A stretch of DNA of 64,000 bases from Larix kaempferi (lineage: Eukaryota > Streptophyta > Pinopsida > Pinales > Pinaceae): contig BSBM01000179.1 in NCBI GenBank assembly GCA_027924585.1, forward strand, positions 11,012,501 through 11,076,500. The letters are read 5' to 3'. The notes under the pieces are model-generated. The model was not told the origin of the DNA. It was given only the letters and a program-made list of their open reading frames with translations, and did no database searches. Both the position numbers and the translations under genes were made by a program. Positions 22,081-33,300 of the stretch are shown one piece after another; the first letter of the stretch is position 1; each line of letters starts with the position of its first letter.

Positions 22081-23990
22081 TGATTCCGCCGTCTTCAGGG
22101 TGAACCCCCTCAGTTCGGTACACTTGACTCTACACGTCATAGACATAGAGCCTTATCCCTTGACTCGACACGTCATCGGCATAGAACACAATCATCCGAT
22201 TCTGACGCGCCTCACTTCACATCTTATTTCGAGGCTGAATCCGAACACCCTACTGAAATATCACCAACCAACCCCATGGCTGGATCACAATATGACCCCT
22301 TTTCACCAGTGCTATTGGAGATACATCGACAAACCCTACTACTACTGTGCCACCCATGGTAACAACAACCCCTTTAGGCATGCCTAATATAGGGGCCACT
22401 CCACCTTTAGGTATGCCCAACACAGGACCACCACCTATTATGGGTATGCCCAACATAGGAATCACACCCCCTCTCATTACCACAACCCAGATCCCAGGAA
22501 TTCCTAGCACTATTCCTAATCCCTCTACAACCCATGTTGCACTTGGGAGTGCTGGCCCATCCCACAAAACAGTTGGAGGACACATACCTTGAATACCTAG
22601 CATACCCTTAGGGGCCACTGGACCACTACATAATGCCACCATTAATAGTTATGTCCCAGTCACTACGCCACACCCATCTGCTAGTTTACCATACATAGCT
22701 AGTCTGAACTCACCAGACCTAGCCAGGTTAACCAACGATCCTATCAGGCACAACCCTACATGGCCACCCATGCCTACAAAGCTCCCCTCGGACATCCCCA
22801 AGTTTGAAGGAAAACCTGGGGAAGATCCCCAAAACCACATAATGTCATTTCACCTATGGTGTCCATCTAACTCCATAGTGGATGACTCCATTAGACTAAG
22901 ACTGTTGCAATGAACATTCACTGGCTCTGCAGCCAAGTGGTACATTGAACAACCACATGGGACCCACCATACATTTACGTCCCTCGCCTCCACTTTTCTT
23001 CAGTTTTTTTAGCTACCTGTACGCTATGATGCAGGAGTTGAAATACTGTTGTCTTGCAGACAAAACCCAGCTACCCACATCACCGACCATATCCATGAGT
23101 GGCGCAAGCATCGTAGCCTTTGCAAGATAAAACTGGACGCCCGTATATTTTTGGATTGGTTTCTCAAATCACTCCTACCCCTCATAGCCAAAGATGTAGC
23201 TTCTGAATGACCCAAGTCAGAAGAAGAAGCTATCTTAAAAGCTCAACAGTTCGACCTGATTTATGCCCAATCAGGCTATCTCTACACCATCATACCAGAC
23301 GCCCCACGAGGCGATTCTTCACGCGGTGACGCTCCGGGGGAATCACATGCCGCTGATGGTATTATAAGCCAATTCACGGCACAAAATAAACCTTTTAGCA
23401 TGGTGAGCACCATAAATTCCCTAGACCTCTCTAAGGCTACATCTAATTCTGGAGCGACGACTTCGTACGCTCCAACGAATCAGACTCATCACACTCATGG
23501 ACCCTCTTGTCCACCACATTACTATAGGCAAGCACCATCGAGATATGTACCACCCACATACTATAACCAATCGGCCACCCAAAACCCAATTCACTTACCG
23601 GCCCAACCAATGTATTATCCCCAGCAAGCTACACCAACTAACCTAACACTTCCAATATCTCAGGGTTACCAACAACCCTAGTAGGCAATTGGACCTCCTC
23701 CAGCCCCACCAGCTTATTATCCACTGCAACCTGCTCCCGCACCTGCGAAAACCCAAAATACTCCCACTACTTAAGGGCAAGTGTACACACAACACAATCA
23801 GCCCCAACACCAAAACAACCAATGCAACCAGGGCGGACAACAAAACCACGGAAGAGGACGTAACCGCAGTAACAACCAACAACATAATCAAGGTCAACCA
23901 CCACCCAATCCTCCAAATAATAACAACGCTGCTCCCCCCAACCAGAATCCTGATTGTCATCCGAAGCAGGCGAAAAAAATAACCTAAGAA
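22081..23990 (+). pseudogene. gypsy C gag, broken
   Basis: An initial Pro/Met/Gly-rich stretch has LGMPNIG-type repeats (22347-22480). Then comes the gag core: LPSDIPKFEGKPGEDPQNHI, HLWCPSNSIVDDSIRLRL, AAKWYIEQ, and a THITDHIHEWRKH / LDWFLKSLLPLIAKDVA block. A Gln/Pro/Asn-rich linker extends to 23990. This is the retrotransposon gag order for this type of gypsy element. Stops and frame changes at about 22590, 22911, 23011, 23206, 23681 and 23774 break it. The start codon is uncertain. Confidence 0.85.
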
Positions 23991-25249
23991 CAAACCATCC
24001 ATGTTTTATATGTGGAGTCTATGGCCACTACACTCACAACTGCCCCCATTTAGAGAAAGCACGTAAGCTTTGGGCTGACGATGCCCAACGCCAGGGCCAC
24101 ACTGGACAGCCAGCTCCACTTAATCAACTGCAACCCATGATATTGCAAAACCCATTGCCAAACCAAGGAGTAGTAAATGCTCGCCCAATGGATCCCCCAC
24201 AAGGATCTGCTGCACCTCAGCAGCAAATCACCTATGTCGCAACTGATTATTAGCATACGGATTCAGGCACACACCATTTATTAATGATGTCATCCAATGA
24301 CATCAACCTCCAGACTCGCAGGAATCAGTACGGCCCACCCCCAAAAACTTCTCCCAATGACGCATCCACCTCCCTTCAATCAGATCAACCACTATGCATA
24401 CCAAATATGCCGTTGGACGGAGGACCCAAAATCCCTCGCATCCCTTTGTGAAGGATTAACAACAATCCTAATGCTCGCGTAGCATCCAATTATAATGTCG
24501 TGGAAGATTTAGCACAATCCCCCGCTGCTATGTTTGCTTTAGAGGTATTGAAAACATGCCCTGCACAACAAAAACTACTACTATCCACCAGAGGAGTAGA
24601 CACTAACGATACACATATGATGGCTTTCGACTTAGACCAAGCCGAACCTCGATTGCCATCAAATTTGGCCTTCCAAGTATCCGTAAACATTCAAAACCTT
24701 GTTGTGCATCGATGCATCATCGATCAAGGAGCTTCAACCTGCGTTATGTCCACTCTTGTGTGGCAGAAACTTGGCTCCCCCACTTTACAACCATCCACCA
24801 TAGCATTACGATCTTAGGACGGGTGCTCAGCTCAACCACAAGGCCTCTTAGCGAACGTACCCATAGAACTAGGTGGCAAATTAGTTCTCATCGACATCGA
24901 AGTGATCAATTCCCAGCTCAACTACAACCTCCTTCTTGGACGTAGCTATATGTACAAAATGAAAGTCGTCACTTCATCTGTGTTCCACCTCATGATGTTC
25001 CCACATGAAGGACGCATTAGCAAGATTGATCAACTCACATATTATGATCCTAATGCCCCCGCAGCCCCTCAAAATGTGCTACCAATGATTGAACAAACCG
25101 TTCAAACTTCACCGACATCATTTGTCTCGTCAATTGTTCCTGGAATATACACCGAGTCACCTATGACTTCTACATTTCCATCGATCCCACCACCTCTACC
25201 AATAAAAAAAACATATGATTTGTGCACCCTGTCGCACACCACACAGTAG
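23991..25249 (+). pseudogene. gypsy C zinc knuckle and aspartic protease, broken
   Basis: CFICGVYGHYTHNC (24006-24047) is a CCHC zinc knuckle. After a Gln/Pro-rich linker, 24500-24817 holds the retropepsin: VHRCIIDQGASTCVMSTLVW, where the active-site triad reads D-Q-G. VINSQLNYNLLLGRSYMYKM (from 24902) is the second conserved strand. The frame is broken at 24253, 24480 and 24818. Gypsy D interrupts it right after the stop at 25247. Past D the frame continues at 31089 with only that single stop. Confidence 0.88.
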
Positions 25250-25254
25250 CCCTC

Positions 25255-25628
25255 TGTGATGCACCTGCAACAATTAATTAATAAGAATATGCGAAATAGC
25301 AGAAATGACAGAACTCATAATCACTTTTATATTGATCACAGGCCACTTCGAGGAGGCAACCTCCTATGAGAAAGCTCAATACAAATAAATTCACGGTCCT
25401 TCATAGGTCTCAACACACACTTATATACTAAGTCTAGGCGCCAATACTATGGGTCAAAACCATGGGCCACTACAAACTATGGATCAACAATACTACGGGC
25501 GACTTACAAAGCATATGCGCCAACAACAATAACATAAACTATTGATCAACAAATACTACGGGATGACTTACAAAGCATATGCATCCAACAACAATATACT
25601 GACAAGGTAAAGACATGGGTTCCTAACA
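25255..25628 (-). repeat. 3' LTR of gypsy D
   Basis: Plus-strand reading TGTGATGCACC..TTCCTAACA, 374 bp. Pairs with 30710-31083 at equal length. Confidence 0.95.
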
Positions 25629-25641
25629 TCCCCTCCCCCTT
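25629..25641 (-). other. Polypurine tract of gypsy D
   Basis: Minus strand AAGGGGGAGGGGA abuts the 3' LTR. Confidence 0.92.
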
Positions 25642-25657
25642 AAAAAAAGCTTTGTCC

Positions 25658-27085
25658 TCAAAGCTTGAGATGTGGAAATTGTTGTTGAATCTGAAGGAGT
25701 GGTTCCCATGTAGCATCCTCTGGTTGCATGTCGTGCCACTGAATTAAGACCTCTGTGATAGAACGAGAGTGAAGCTGAAGAGTGTGCCGAATGAGGATGG
25801 CCTCCAGCTCCAAAAGGATGGATCCTTCATTATCCAGTTTGGGTAAAATCGTTTTTCCACTGATGTTGGTGCCAAGAACTTTCTTTAGACAAGAGACATG
25901 AAAGACTGGATGAATGTGGGAAGAAGGAGGAAGTTCCAATTTATAAGCAACGGACCCAATCTTCTGAAGAATCTGATATGGCCCATAGAACTTTGGAGCG
26001 AGCTTATGATGCCCTTTGAGTTTCAGGGAGGACTGCTTGTACGGCTGGAGACGAAGAAAAACCATATCGCCGACTTGAAAAGTGCGCTCAGAACGGTGTT
26101 GATCAGCTTGTTGCTTCATGCGATTTCTTGCAATGTGAAGATTGTCCTGCAAAATGCAAAGAATCTGATCACGATTTCGAAGGACTGTGTCAACTTCCTG
26201 AACTGGTGAACTGGTGGGGGTGTATGGAAGAAGAACTGGAGGTGCTTGACCATAGACTGCTTCATATGGGGTCATTTTAGAGGCAGTGTGGTAAGAGGTA
26301 TTGTACCACCATTCAGCGAGAGGGAGCCACTTTGCCCACTGATGTTGTTGTTCAGAGGTGAAGCAATCAAGATAAGTTTCCAAGCATTTATTGATAATTT
26401 CAATCTGACCATCTATTTGTGGGTGATACCGTGAACTCATCTTCAGTTTGGTGCCAGTGTGACGAAATAGTTCTGTCCAAAAATGATTGGTGAAAGTTGC
26501 ATCACGATCCAAGACAATGGAAGAAGGGATGCCATGAAGACGAAAGATCTGGTCCAGGAAAATTTGAGCGATTGAGGAGGCTATATAGGGATGGCTGAGA
26601 GCACAAAAATGACTATATTTGGAGAGGCGATCAACCACAACGAGAATCACTGTCTTCCTGCCAGATTTAGGGAGCCCTTCAATGAAATCCATAGAAATAT
26701 CTGTCCAAATCCGTGTAGGTATGGACAAGGGTTCGAGCAGTCCTAGAAGGAGTGTTGTTTCACCCTTATTGCGCTAGCAGGTATCACATTCAGCCACCAT
26801 CTATTGAATTGTCCTTTTCATGCCCTACAAAAAGAAGTTACGCCGTTCCCATTCATGTGTTTTGAGGAACCCAGAGTTCCCTGCCGATGGAGAAGCATGG
26901 AGTTCATAGAAGACATCCTGTTGAAGATCTGTGCTCTGGGGAAGCACCAGACGACCCTTGTATCTCAGAGAAGCACCATCCCAAGAGTAAAGTGGTACAG
27001 CAATAGGGTTGTTGGTCAAGCGTTGGATGATTTGCGATAAGGAAGAGTCATTGACATAACCTGTTGAACAGATTGCAACCAATTT
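25658..27085 (-). pseudogene. gypsy D integrase with C-terminal chromodomain
   Basis: From 27085: GYVNDSSLSQIIQRL, then the zinc-binding segment FYELHASPSAGNSGFLKTH and CDTC.RNKGETTLL. The catalytic core has WTDISMDFIEGLP (first Asp), SSIVLDRDATFTNHFW (second Asp) and YHPQIDGQIEIINKCLE (Glu). The C-terminus has GPYQILQKIGSVAYKLELP and a chromodomain (EAILIRHTLQ, VLIQWHDMQPEDATWEPL). Chromodomains direct chromoviruses to marked chromatin. Stops interrupt 26827-26760, but 356 codons from 26728 to 25658 are open. Confidence 0.94.
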
Positions 27086-28607
27086 GGAATAGGCATAGAA
27101 ATAGATGAAAGAGAACCTTGGGCATCAAATGTGCGAGAAAGAGCATCTGCCACAATATTGTCTTTACCCTTCTTGTAAGTGATCTCATAGTCATAACCCA
27201 TGAGTTTGCTAACCCATTTCTATGTGCCGGGGAGGAGACACATTGTTCCAAGAAATATCTTAGACTCTGGTGATCAGTCTTGATGCAGAAATGATTCCCT
27301 AATAGGTATGGGCGCCACTTCTGTACTGCATGCAAAATAGCCATCATTTCCTTCTCATAGGTAGAGGCAGCTAAATTCTTATATGAAAGGGCTTTACTAG
27401 TGAACGCAATGGGGTGTTCATCTTGAAGGAGAACAGCACCAAGTCCATTGCCACAAGCATCACTCTCAATAGTGAAGGGCTTGGAAAAATCAGGCATAGA
27501 TAGAACAGGTGTAGTACACATAGCTTGTTTTAGTTTGTCAAATGCACACTGAGCAGCATGTGTCCATGTAAAAGCATCCTTTTTCAATAGAGAAGTTAAT
27601 GGAGCTGCAATCTTCCCATAATCCTTGACAAACTTGCGGTAGTAGCCAGTCAACCCCAGAAAACCACGAAGGCTCTTGAGTGTCTGAGGATGCGGCCAAT
27701 TGTTCATGGCATCGATTTTGGCAGGATCCACGCGAACCCCTTGTGCTGAAATAATGTGCCCGATATACTCAACTTCCTTCTGTCCAAAAGCACATTTAGA
27801 CTGCTTGGAATGGAGATGATGGTCAGAGAAAAGTTGCATGACAAGATCCAGATGCTGGAGATGTTCATCCCATGTTTTACTGTAGATGAGGATATCATCA
27901 AAGAATACCAGAATGAATTTCTGCAAGTAGGGTCGAAATATTTTATTCATTAAGGCCTGGAATGTGGAAGGAGCATTAGTGAGGCCAAAGGGCATGACCA
28001 AAAACTCATAATGGCCATCATGTGTGCGGAAATTTGTTTTAGGGATATCATCCTCATGAACCCGAATTTGATGATACCCAGAATGAAGATCCAACTTGGA
28101 GAAGTGAGCCCCATGAAGCTCATCAAGAAGCTCATCAACAACAGGAATTGGAAAATTATCCTTGATGGTGAGGTGATTAAGTGCTCGAAAGTCAATGCAG
28201 AGGTGCCATGACCCATATTTTTTATGGACAAGAATAACTGGAGAAGAAAAGGAACTAGTGCTTGGGCGAATAATACCTTGCTTCAATAAGTCCCGAACGA
28301 GCATTTCAATCTCCGTTTTTTGGTGAAATGTGTAGAGATAGGGCCTGATGTTGGGAGGAACACTGCTAGGAAGGAGCTGAACATGATGGTCTTCTGGCCT
28401 GGAAGGTGGCAAGCCCACTGGTTCAGCAAAGACACCTGTATATCGATCCAGAATTTGTTGTAGATCCAAAGGAGTAGTGGAGACCGCTGAAGGTTGCATC
28501 TGAATGGAATGGAGTTGAGAGATGACACCATGTGAATTCTTCTTAAGGATTTTTTCTATGTGATGTGAACTGATGATGTTGAGAGAACCTGGTTGTAATC
28601 CTGTCAA
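27086..28607 (-). pseudogene. gypsy D reverse transcriptase and RNase H
   Basis: One open stretch carries LPPSRPEDHHVQLLP, SSPVILVHKKYGSWHLCIDF, FSKLDLHSGYHQI (palm Asp), FLVMPFGLTNAPSTFQALMN and the catalytic ILVFFDDILIYS. RNase H follows: FTIESDACGNGLGAVL (Asp), STYEKEMMAILHAV (Glu), FCIKTDHQSLRYFL (Asp). A small deletion near 27230 shifts the frame inside QKWASKLMGYDYEITY, and the end (KGKDNIVADALSR) is read in another frame. Part of the gag-pol polyprotein. Confidence 0.94.
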
Positions 28608-28616
28608 TGTGTGTTT

Positions 28617-29285
28617 TTATCCATTGAGGGAAAACTGCATCCAAAGTTCAGCAAAATCCCATAAGATAGGGCCAAGTGTGCGTAGCCATTGAGCGCCCAA
28701 AACCACATCACATCTGCCTAAGGTCAAGGCAAACATGTCAGAGCGCAAGGTATAATCTCCCATAGAGATACGCACATTTTGACACTTCCCTTTGCAAGGT
28801 AAGGTGCCCCCATTGGAAACCATGACTTCAAAGTTGGAGCAAGGACGGATAAAACAATCAGCTTGTTTGGCGATCCGAGGGTCAATGAAATTATGAGTTC
28901 TACCAGAATCAATGAGTATTGTAAGAGGAAGCTTCTTGAAGTAACCCCTAACCCGCATTGTTTGGGGGGTGGTGATTCCAGCTAAAGCATGGAGAGATAT
29001 CTCTGGTTGGTCATCCGGAGACGAAGGGTCAATAGGTGGTTCCTTAATGTTGATCGGAGCATCCAGTGTTTCTGGATCTTCGTCACCAATTTTAGAGGCA
29101 GGCAGAGAATCCACATCCAAGAGATAGAGCTTTTGCTAAACAGATCTATGTCCCCGAGTGAATTTCTCATCACAATTATAGCAAAGCCCCTTTTCTCTGC
29201 GTTCTTGCATCTCTGTTTTAGACAAACGCTTGATAGGAGTTGGTCGAGGAGCCTGCGATATAGGTGGTCGTTGAGAACCCATATT
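28617..29285 (-). pseudogene. gypsy D zinc knuckle and aspartic protease
   Basis: From 29285: MGSQRPP, then LCYNCDEKFTRGHR, whose last zinc-binding Cys is replaced (R-S-V), then a stop near 29137. 29120-28617 carries the protease: LTILIDSGRTHNFIDPRIA with D-S-G, and CDVVLGAQWLRTLGPILWDF. It ends at a stop at 28617, where element E has an open codon. Confidence 0.9.
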
Positions 29286-30015
29286 TCAGAAGGGAACAAA
29301 AGTGGGCTTGGAGCGTTGTTGGGCTAGAATCTTGTCTTCTACCAAATTAGCCAACCCTAGGGCTTCCATCATTGTGTTGGGACAGAACATTTTGACCTCA
29401 GAGCGGATGGAATCCTTTAGACCACTGATAAAACAACTCCGGTAAAATTCATCAGACAATCCTTCAATGTGGTTGGCTAGTTTCTCAAATTCGGTTTGAT
29501 ACTCTCTCACAGTGCCAATTTGGCGAAGTTTAGTGAGGGCTCCTGTGAAGTCATCAAAAGCACTAGGACCAAATCGCTTCAAAATGAGCTGGAAAAAGTC
29601 TGGCCATTTTGGCTCTGCATGAGCCTTGATGTACCAATGGTACCATTGAAGAGCTTCCTGTTCCAAATGAAAGGATGCCAGCGGAACTTTGTTTGACATC
29701 AAAAGTATTATGCAGACTGAAATATTGTTCTGCACAATAGATCCATCCAGTTGGATCGGTACCATCGAAGCGAAGAAAATCAAGCTTTGGACCACGAAAA
29801 TTGCTGTAAGAAGAGAACCCATTGTCTGATGAAGACTCGGACTGCCATTTGTTGTTCATAGTTGAATGTTCAAGATAGAGGCTGAGAAATTTTTCATCTA
29901 GATCCTGGAGTTTGGATTGGATGGCTGCAAGTGCGTCCTCCATGGTTTTTGCTCCTGCACGGGTGACAACCATAACCTGGAGTTTGGCTTGGATGGATGC
30001 AAGTGCGTCCTCCAT
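29286..30015 (-). pseudogene. gypsy D gag, frameshifted
   Basis: The N-terminal part (30015-29690) reads MVVTRAGAKTMEDALAAIQ, GPKLDFLRFDGTDPTGWIY and AEQYFSL. A frameshift near 29690 leads to SFHLEQEALQWYHWYIKA, FDDFTGALTKLRQIGTVREY, LSDEFYRSCFISGLKDSI and FCPNTMMEALGLANLVED (29690-29286). This is the standard chromovirus gag. The repeat at 29929-30130 covers its N-terminus, so the true start is ambiguous; the second Met (MVVTRAG) matches element E. Confidence 0.9.
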
Positions 30016-30130
30016 GGTTTTTGCTCATGCACGGGTGACAACTACAAGTGCGTCCTCCATGTTTTTTGCTCATGCACGGGTGACAACTGCAAGTTCGTCC
30101 TCCATGGTTTATGCTCATGCACAAGTGACA
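29929..30130 (-). repeat. 45-bp repeats over the gag start of gypsy D
   Basis: Units built on AAGTGCGTCCTCCATGG begin at 29929, 30001, 30046 and 30091 (spacing 72, 45, 45). Element E has a single unit at this place. The repeat copies the codons for TRAGAKTMEDAL and so duplicates possible start codons. Confidence 0.88.
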
Positions 30131-30693
30131 ACCATATGGTTTTTTTTTTTTTTTCCCAGACTGGAGTGGCTATAGCTCGGAAGGGATCTGAAACGATGCC
30201 GAATGGATTGAAAATGGCTAGATCTGGAACAACTTGCAAAATGGATCTGAACAACTAGATCTAAAACGGCACAGCAATGATCAACAACAGTTCAGCTGAA
30301 AATAGATATGGACCCCAGGTATGTGTGGCATCCTAATAGTTCAGGGGTTTCACTCAGCCACCAATGCTGTCTGACGGCTTGCGTATTGGGGCAGTACCCC
30401 TCACTCCACGGCTCAGGTAAAACTGATAACCGCTTTGCCACAAACGACAGCTCTTGGTTTACCTCACGGGTGGGAACTAGTCAATCAGGTAGGGGTCATT
30501 GCTCTTTTCACTGGCAGGTCCTCTCAATGGGCCAGCTACTTCGGGGTTCCTGTGGTACTCCTCACAATGAGTTTTAGGGCTTATGCCCAAGTACTTCCCA
30601 CAGTTAAGGGGATACGGATTATTCCCAAATCTGAACCTGCAACAGATGCGAAAAAACATTTTGGCAGAAATTTCACCCAGCGAGCCCAAGAAA
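30131..30693 (-). other. Leader of gypsy D
   Basis: Non-coding. 30170-30693 matches the leader of E at 52690-53195 closely. It lacks about 430 bp present in E (52255-52685) at a poly-T junction near 30145. Confidence 0.75.
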
Positions 30694-30707
30694 GTGCTCT
30701 GATACCA
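30694..30707 (-). other. Primer binding site of gypsy D
   Basis: Minus strand TGGTATCAGAGCAC, complementary to initiator Met tRNA, two nt after the LTR. Confidence 0.93.
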
Positions 30708-30709
30708 GA

Positions 30710-31083
30710 TGTGATGCACCTGCAACAATTAATTAATAAGAATATGTGAAATAGCAGAAATGACAGAACTCAGAATCACTTTTATATTGATCACAGGCCA
30801 CTTCGAGGGGGCAACCTCCTATGAGCAATCTCAATACAAATAACTTCACGGTCCTTCATAGGTCTCAACACACACTTATATACTAAGTCTATGTACCAAT
30901 ACTATGGGTAAAAACCATGGGCCACTACAAACTATGGATCAACAATACTATGGGAGACTTACAAAGCATATGCGCCAACAACAATAACATAAACTATTGA
31001 TCAACAAATACTACGGGATGACTTACAAAGCATATGTGTCCAACAACAATATACTAACAAGGTAAAGACATGGGTTCCTAACA
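30710..31083 (-). repeat. 5' LTR of gypsy D
   Basis: 374 bp, the same length as the partner at 25255-25628. Confidence 0.95.
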
Positions 31084-31088
31084 CCCTC

Positions 31089-31882
31089 ATCACTACCACA
31101 AACACCCACAATGCCTACTCATATCGGAACAATGCCAATTCATACTATCCCATTCTTGTTCCCGTTTTCCCGAGTTGTCAGTTCGCCAGTAATGGCTACA
31201 CTCAACCTTCCTAGTTTAATATTAGGGTTACCTGTATGGTACTTTCCTGCTCTGAGCCCCCCGCATACTTCGACTGTTATTTTACAACCGGTACAACCTA
31301 TCCCTACTACCAACCACCCACCCCCTCCTATCACTCATCTGCAAAACAGACCACCCCCAATAGTGACTACGACATCAATGTCTAGAAACGCCCCACCTCC
31401 GTTATGAAACACAGGGGGCATAGGCCCACAAACTTATAACACTTGACCCATAACTCGCAACCCCCAAGGTATCCAAGAACCCCCCAACTATTCGCATTCC
31501 CCCTAAGTGCTCATTGTGTGACGACGTAGGCCATGCCACTCATCAATGTCCACAATTACCTGCACTCCAAGAACACATGAATATGTTGGATGACGACACC
31601 GGAATTCCAGTGATAAGACTTGAGCCACCTCCTCAACCTCATGAAAAAATGCTTCACACTAACCACCCTTGTGTGATATGCGGCATTTATGGCCATTATT
31701 CACACCACTTCCCTGATCTCCCATATTATAGAGTAGCTTTATACGAGATGAACAATGCCGACTTAGAGATATCTCCTCCCCTCATCGAGGAGATCTACCC
31801 TCTGAAAGCATCTTCTTCGGAAGAAATCAATACCATCTATATGATTTCAACCACATACAAACCCAAACCAGTTGATTTATGA
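31089..31882 (+). pseudogene. gypsy C Pro-rich linker with two further zinc knuckles, broken
   Basis: This is the direct continuation of the protease frame once D is removed. It is Pro/Thr-rich (31089-31500), then has two CCHC-type motifs: CSLCDDVGHATHQC at about 31512 and CVICGIYGHYSHHF at about 31674, whose last Cys is now Phe. The second closely resembles the knuckle before the protease (TNHPC.ICG.YGHY.H). Frameshifts occur at about 31405 and 31500, and the last 122 codons (31514-31882) are open. Confidence 0.82.
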
Positions 31883-31949
31883 TCTGATTACTTTCATACT
31901 GATGAGTAAATTCTAGAAACACTCACTGCACCAGACCACCCTTGGGACG

Positions 31950-33300
31950 ATATGCACCATCGATCATACTTCCTCCCTGAGGCGTCTACATCCACCGCGG
32001 AAAACCAACTATCAGTCGAATCAAAAGATTTTCTACCAACTAAGGTTGATTGGTTCAAAGACCCCATCCCAGCACCAGATGCCTTCAAAGAGGGGAATAT
32101 GTCCAACATTTCCCCTATTATACAAATCAACATTTCCACCACACCTGGAAAACCTGAGTTCATCTCGCTAGGCACATCACGCACTCAAGTGGAGACTTAG
32201 GCATATAAGAAACTCTTCCAAGAATTTCGTGATGTCTTCGCATGGTCTTACACCGAGATGCCTGGCCTTGATCCTAACATTGTGGAACATCACATTGACA
32301 CTTGGCCCAATGTGCCTCCTGTCCGATAGAAACAACGCCCAATTCACTCGTTTAAGATCCTAGTTGTTAAGGATGAGATTGAGAAACTCCAAAAAGCAGG
32401 ATTCATATATCCTATTGCCTACACCACCTGGGTTTCAAACCCAGCTCCAGTAAACAAGAAAGTGGGAACCATATGCATTTGTACTGATTTTCGAGACCTC
32501 AACCTCGCTTGTCCCAAAGACAACTTCCCCACACCATTCATTGACCAACTAATTGATGAATGTGTGGGGCATGAGGTTCTTTCTTTTATGGACAGTTTCT
32601 CCGGATATAACTGAATCAAAATCCATAAAGAAGATCAATACAAGACCGCTTTCACTACCCCATGGGGCACCTTCGCCTATCGCGTCATGCCTTTCGGTCT
32701 CAAGAATGATAGAGCCACTTTCCAACGTGCCCTAACTTATTGCTTCCACGATCTACATAGAATCATAAAATTTTATCTAGACGACCTCATCGCTTGATCT
32801 AAGAAACGATCTGACCATTTAGACGACCTTCGACAAGTTTTCTTACGTTGTCAAAAATACAACATCTGCTTGAACCCACTCAAGTGTGTCTTTTGCGTTA
32901 CAGCAGGTCGCCTGCTGGGGTTTGTCATTTTAGAAAAAGGCATCACTGTAGACCCCTTGAAAGTCCAAGCCATTATAGACTTACCATCACCCCATACATT
33001 AAGACAACTTTAAAGCCTTCAAGGGAGGTCCAACTTCCTCCGCCGGTTTGTCCCTGACTATGCCACGACGGTCCACGGTTTCCTTCGACTACTACGTCTG
33101 CATACTCGTTTCATATGGGACCAACAAGAAGAATTAGCTTTCACCGACTTAAAGAGAGCACTCACGAACGCCCCATTGATCTCTCCTCCAGATTTCACAA
33201 AAGATTTCACCCCTCTAAGTTTCAGCATCCGAATATGCCGTATCTGGAGTACTTGTCCAAGAAGATACTGCTCGCCAAGAGCATGTCATCTACTATGTGA
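31950..33300 (+). pseudogene. gypsy C reverse transcriptase, broken
   Basis: A linker (MHHRSYFLPEAST..) and KPEFISLGTS lead into YKKLFQEFRDVFAWSYTEMPG, a signature preceding RT in this gypsy group. RT motifs are VGTICICTDFRDLNLACPKD, LSFMDSFSG (palm Asp), MPFGLKNDRATFQRAL and the catalytic region IKFYLDDLIA, which reads Y-L-D-D. Then TAGRLLGFVILEKGITVDP and RSNFLRRFVPDYA of the thumb/connection. Stops at 32198, 32326, 32613, 32795 and 33010 and a frameshift near 33200 destroy it. Confidence 0.9.

Larger units (their letters stand above)
25255..31083 (-). mobile_element. Chromodomain Ty3/gypsy element D, inserted in gypsy C
   Basis: Two 374-bp LTRs (25255-25628 and 30710-31083) have a perfect CCCTC TSD (25250-25254 and 31084-31088). 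Minus-strand order is primer site, gag, protease, RT, RNase H, integrase, chromodomain: a chromovirus. It is closely related to E at 47504-53588. Roughly 15 LTR differences by eye (about 4%). Confidence 0.95.

Noticed and set aside
22250-22642. Gly/Val/Ile-rich minus ORF with repeats
   Set aside because: Antisense of the LGMPNIG-type repeats in gypsy C gag; nothing else supports a minus gene.
23643-24002. Hydrophobic minus ORF resembling a membrane protein
   Set aside because: Antisense of the Gln/Asn/Pro-rich gag linker, which gives Leu/Val-rich text on the other strand.
25898-26434. Plus-strand ORFs over the gypsy D integrase (also 48103-48459)
   Set aside because: Exact antisense shadows conserved only because D and E are sister elements.
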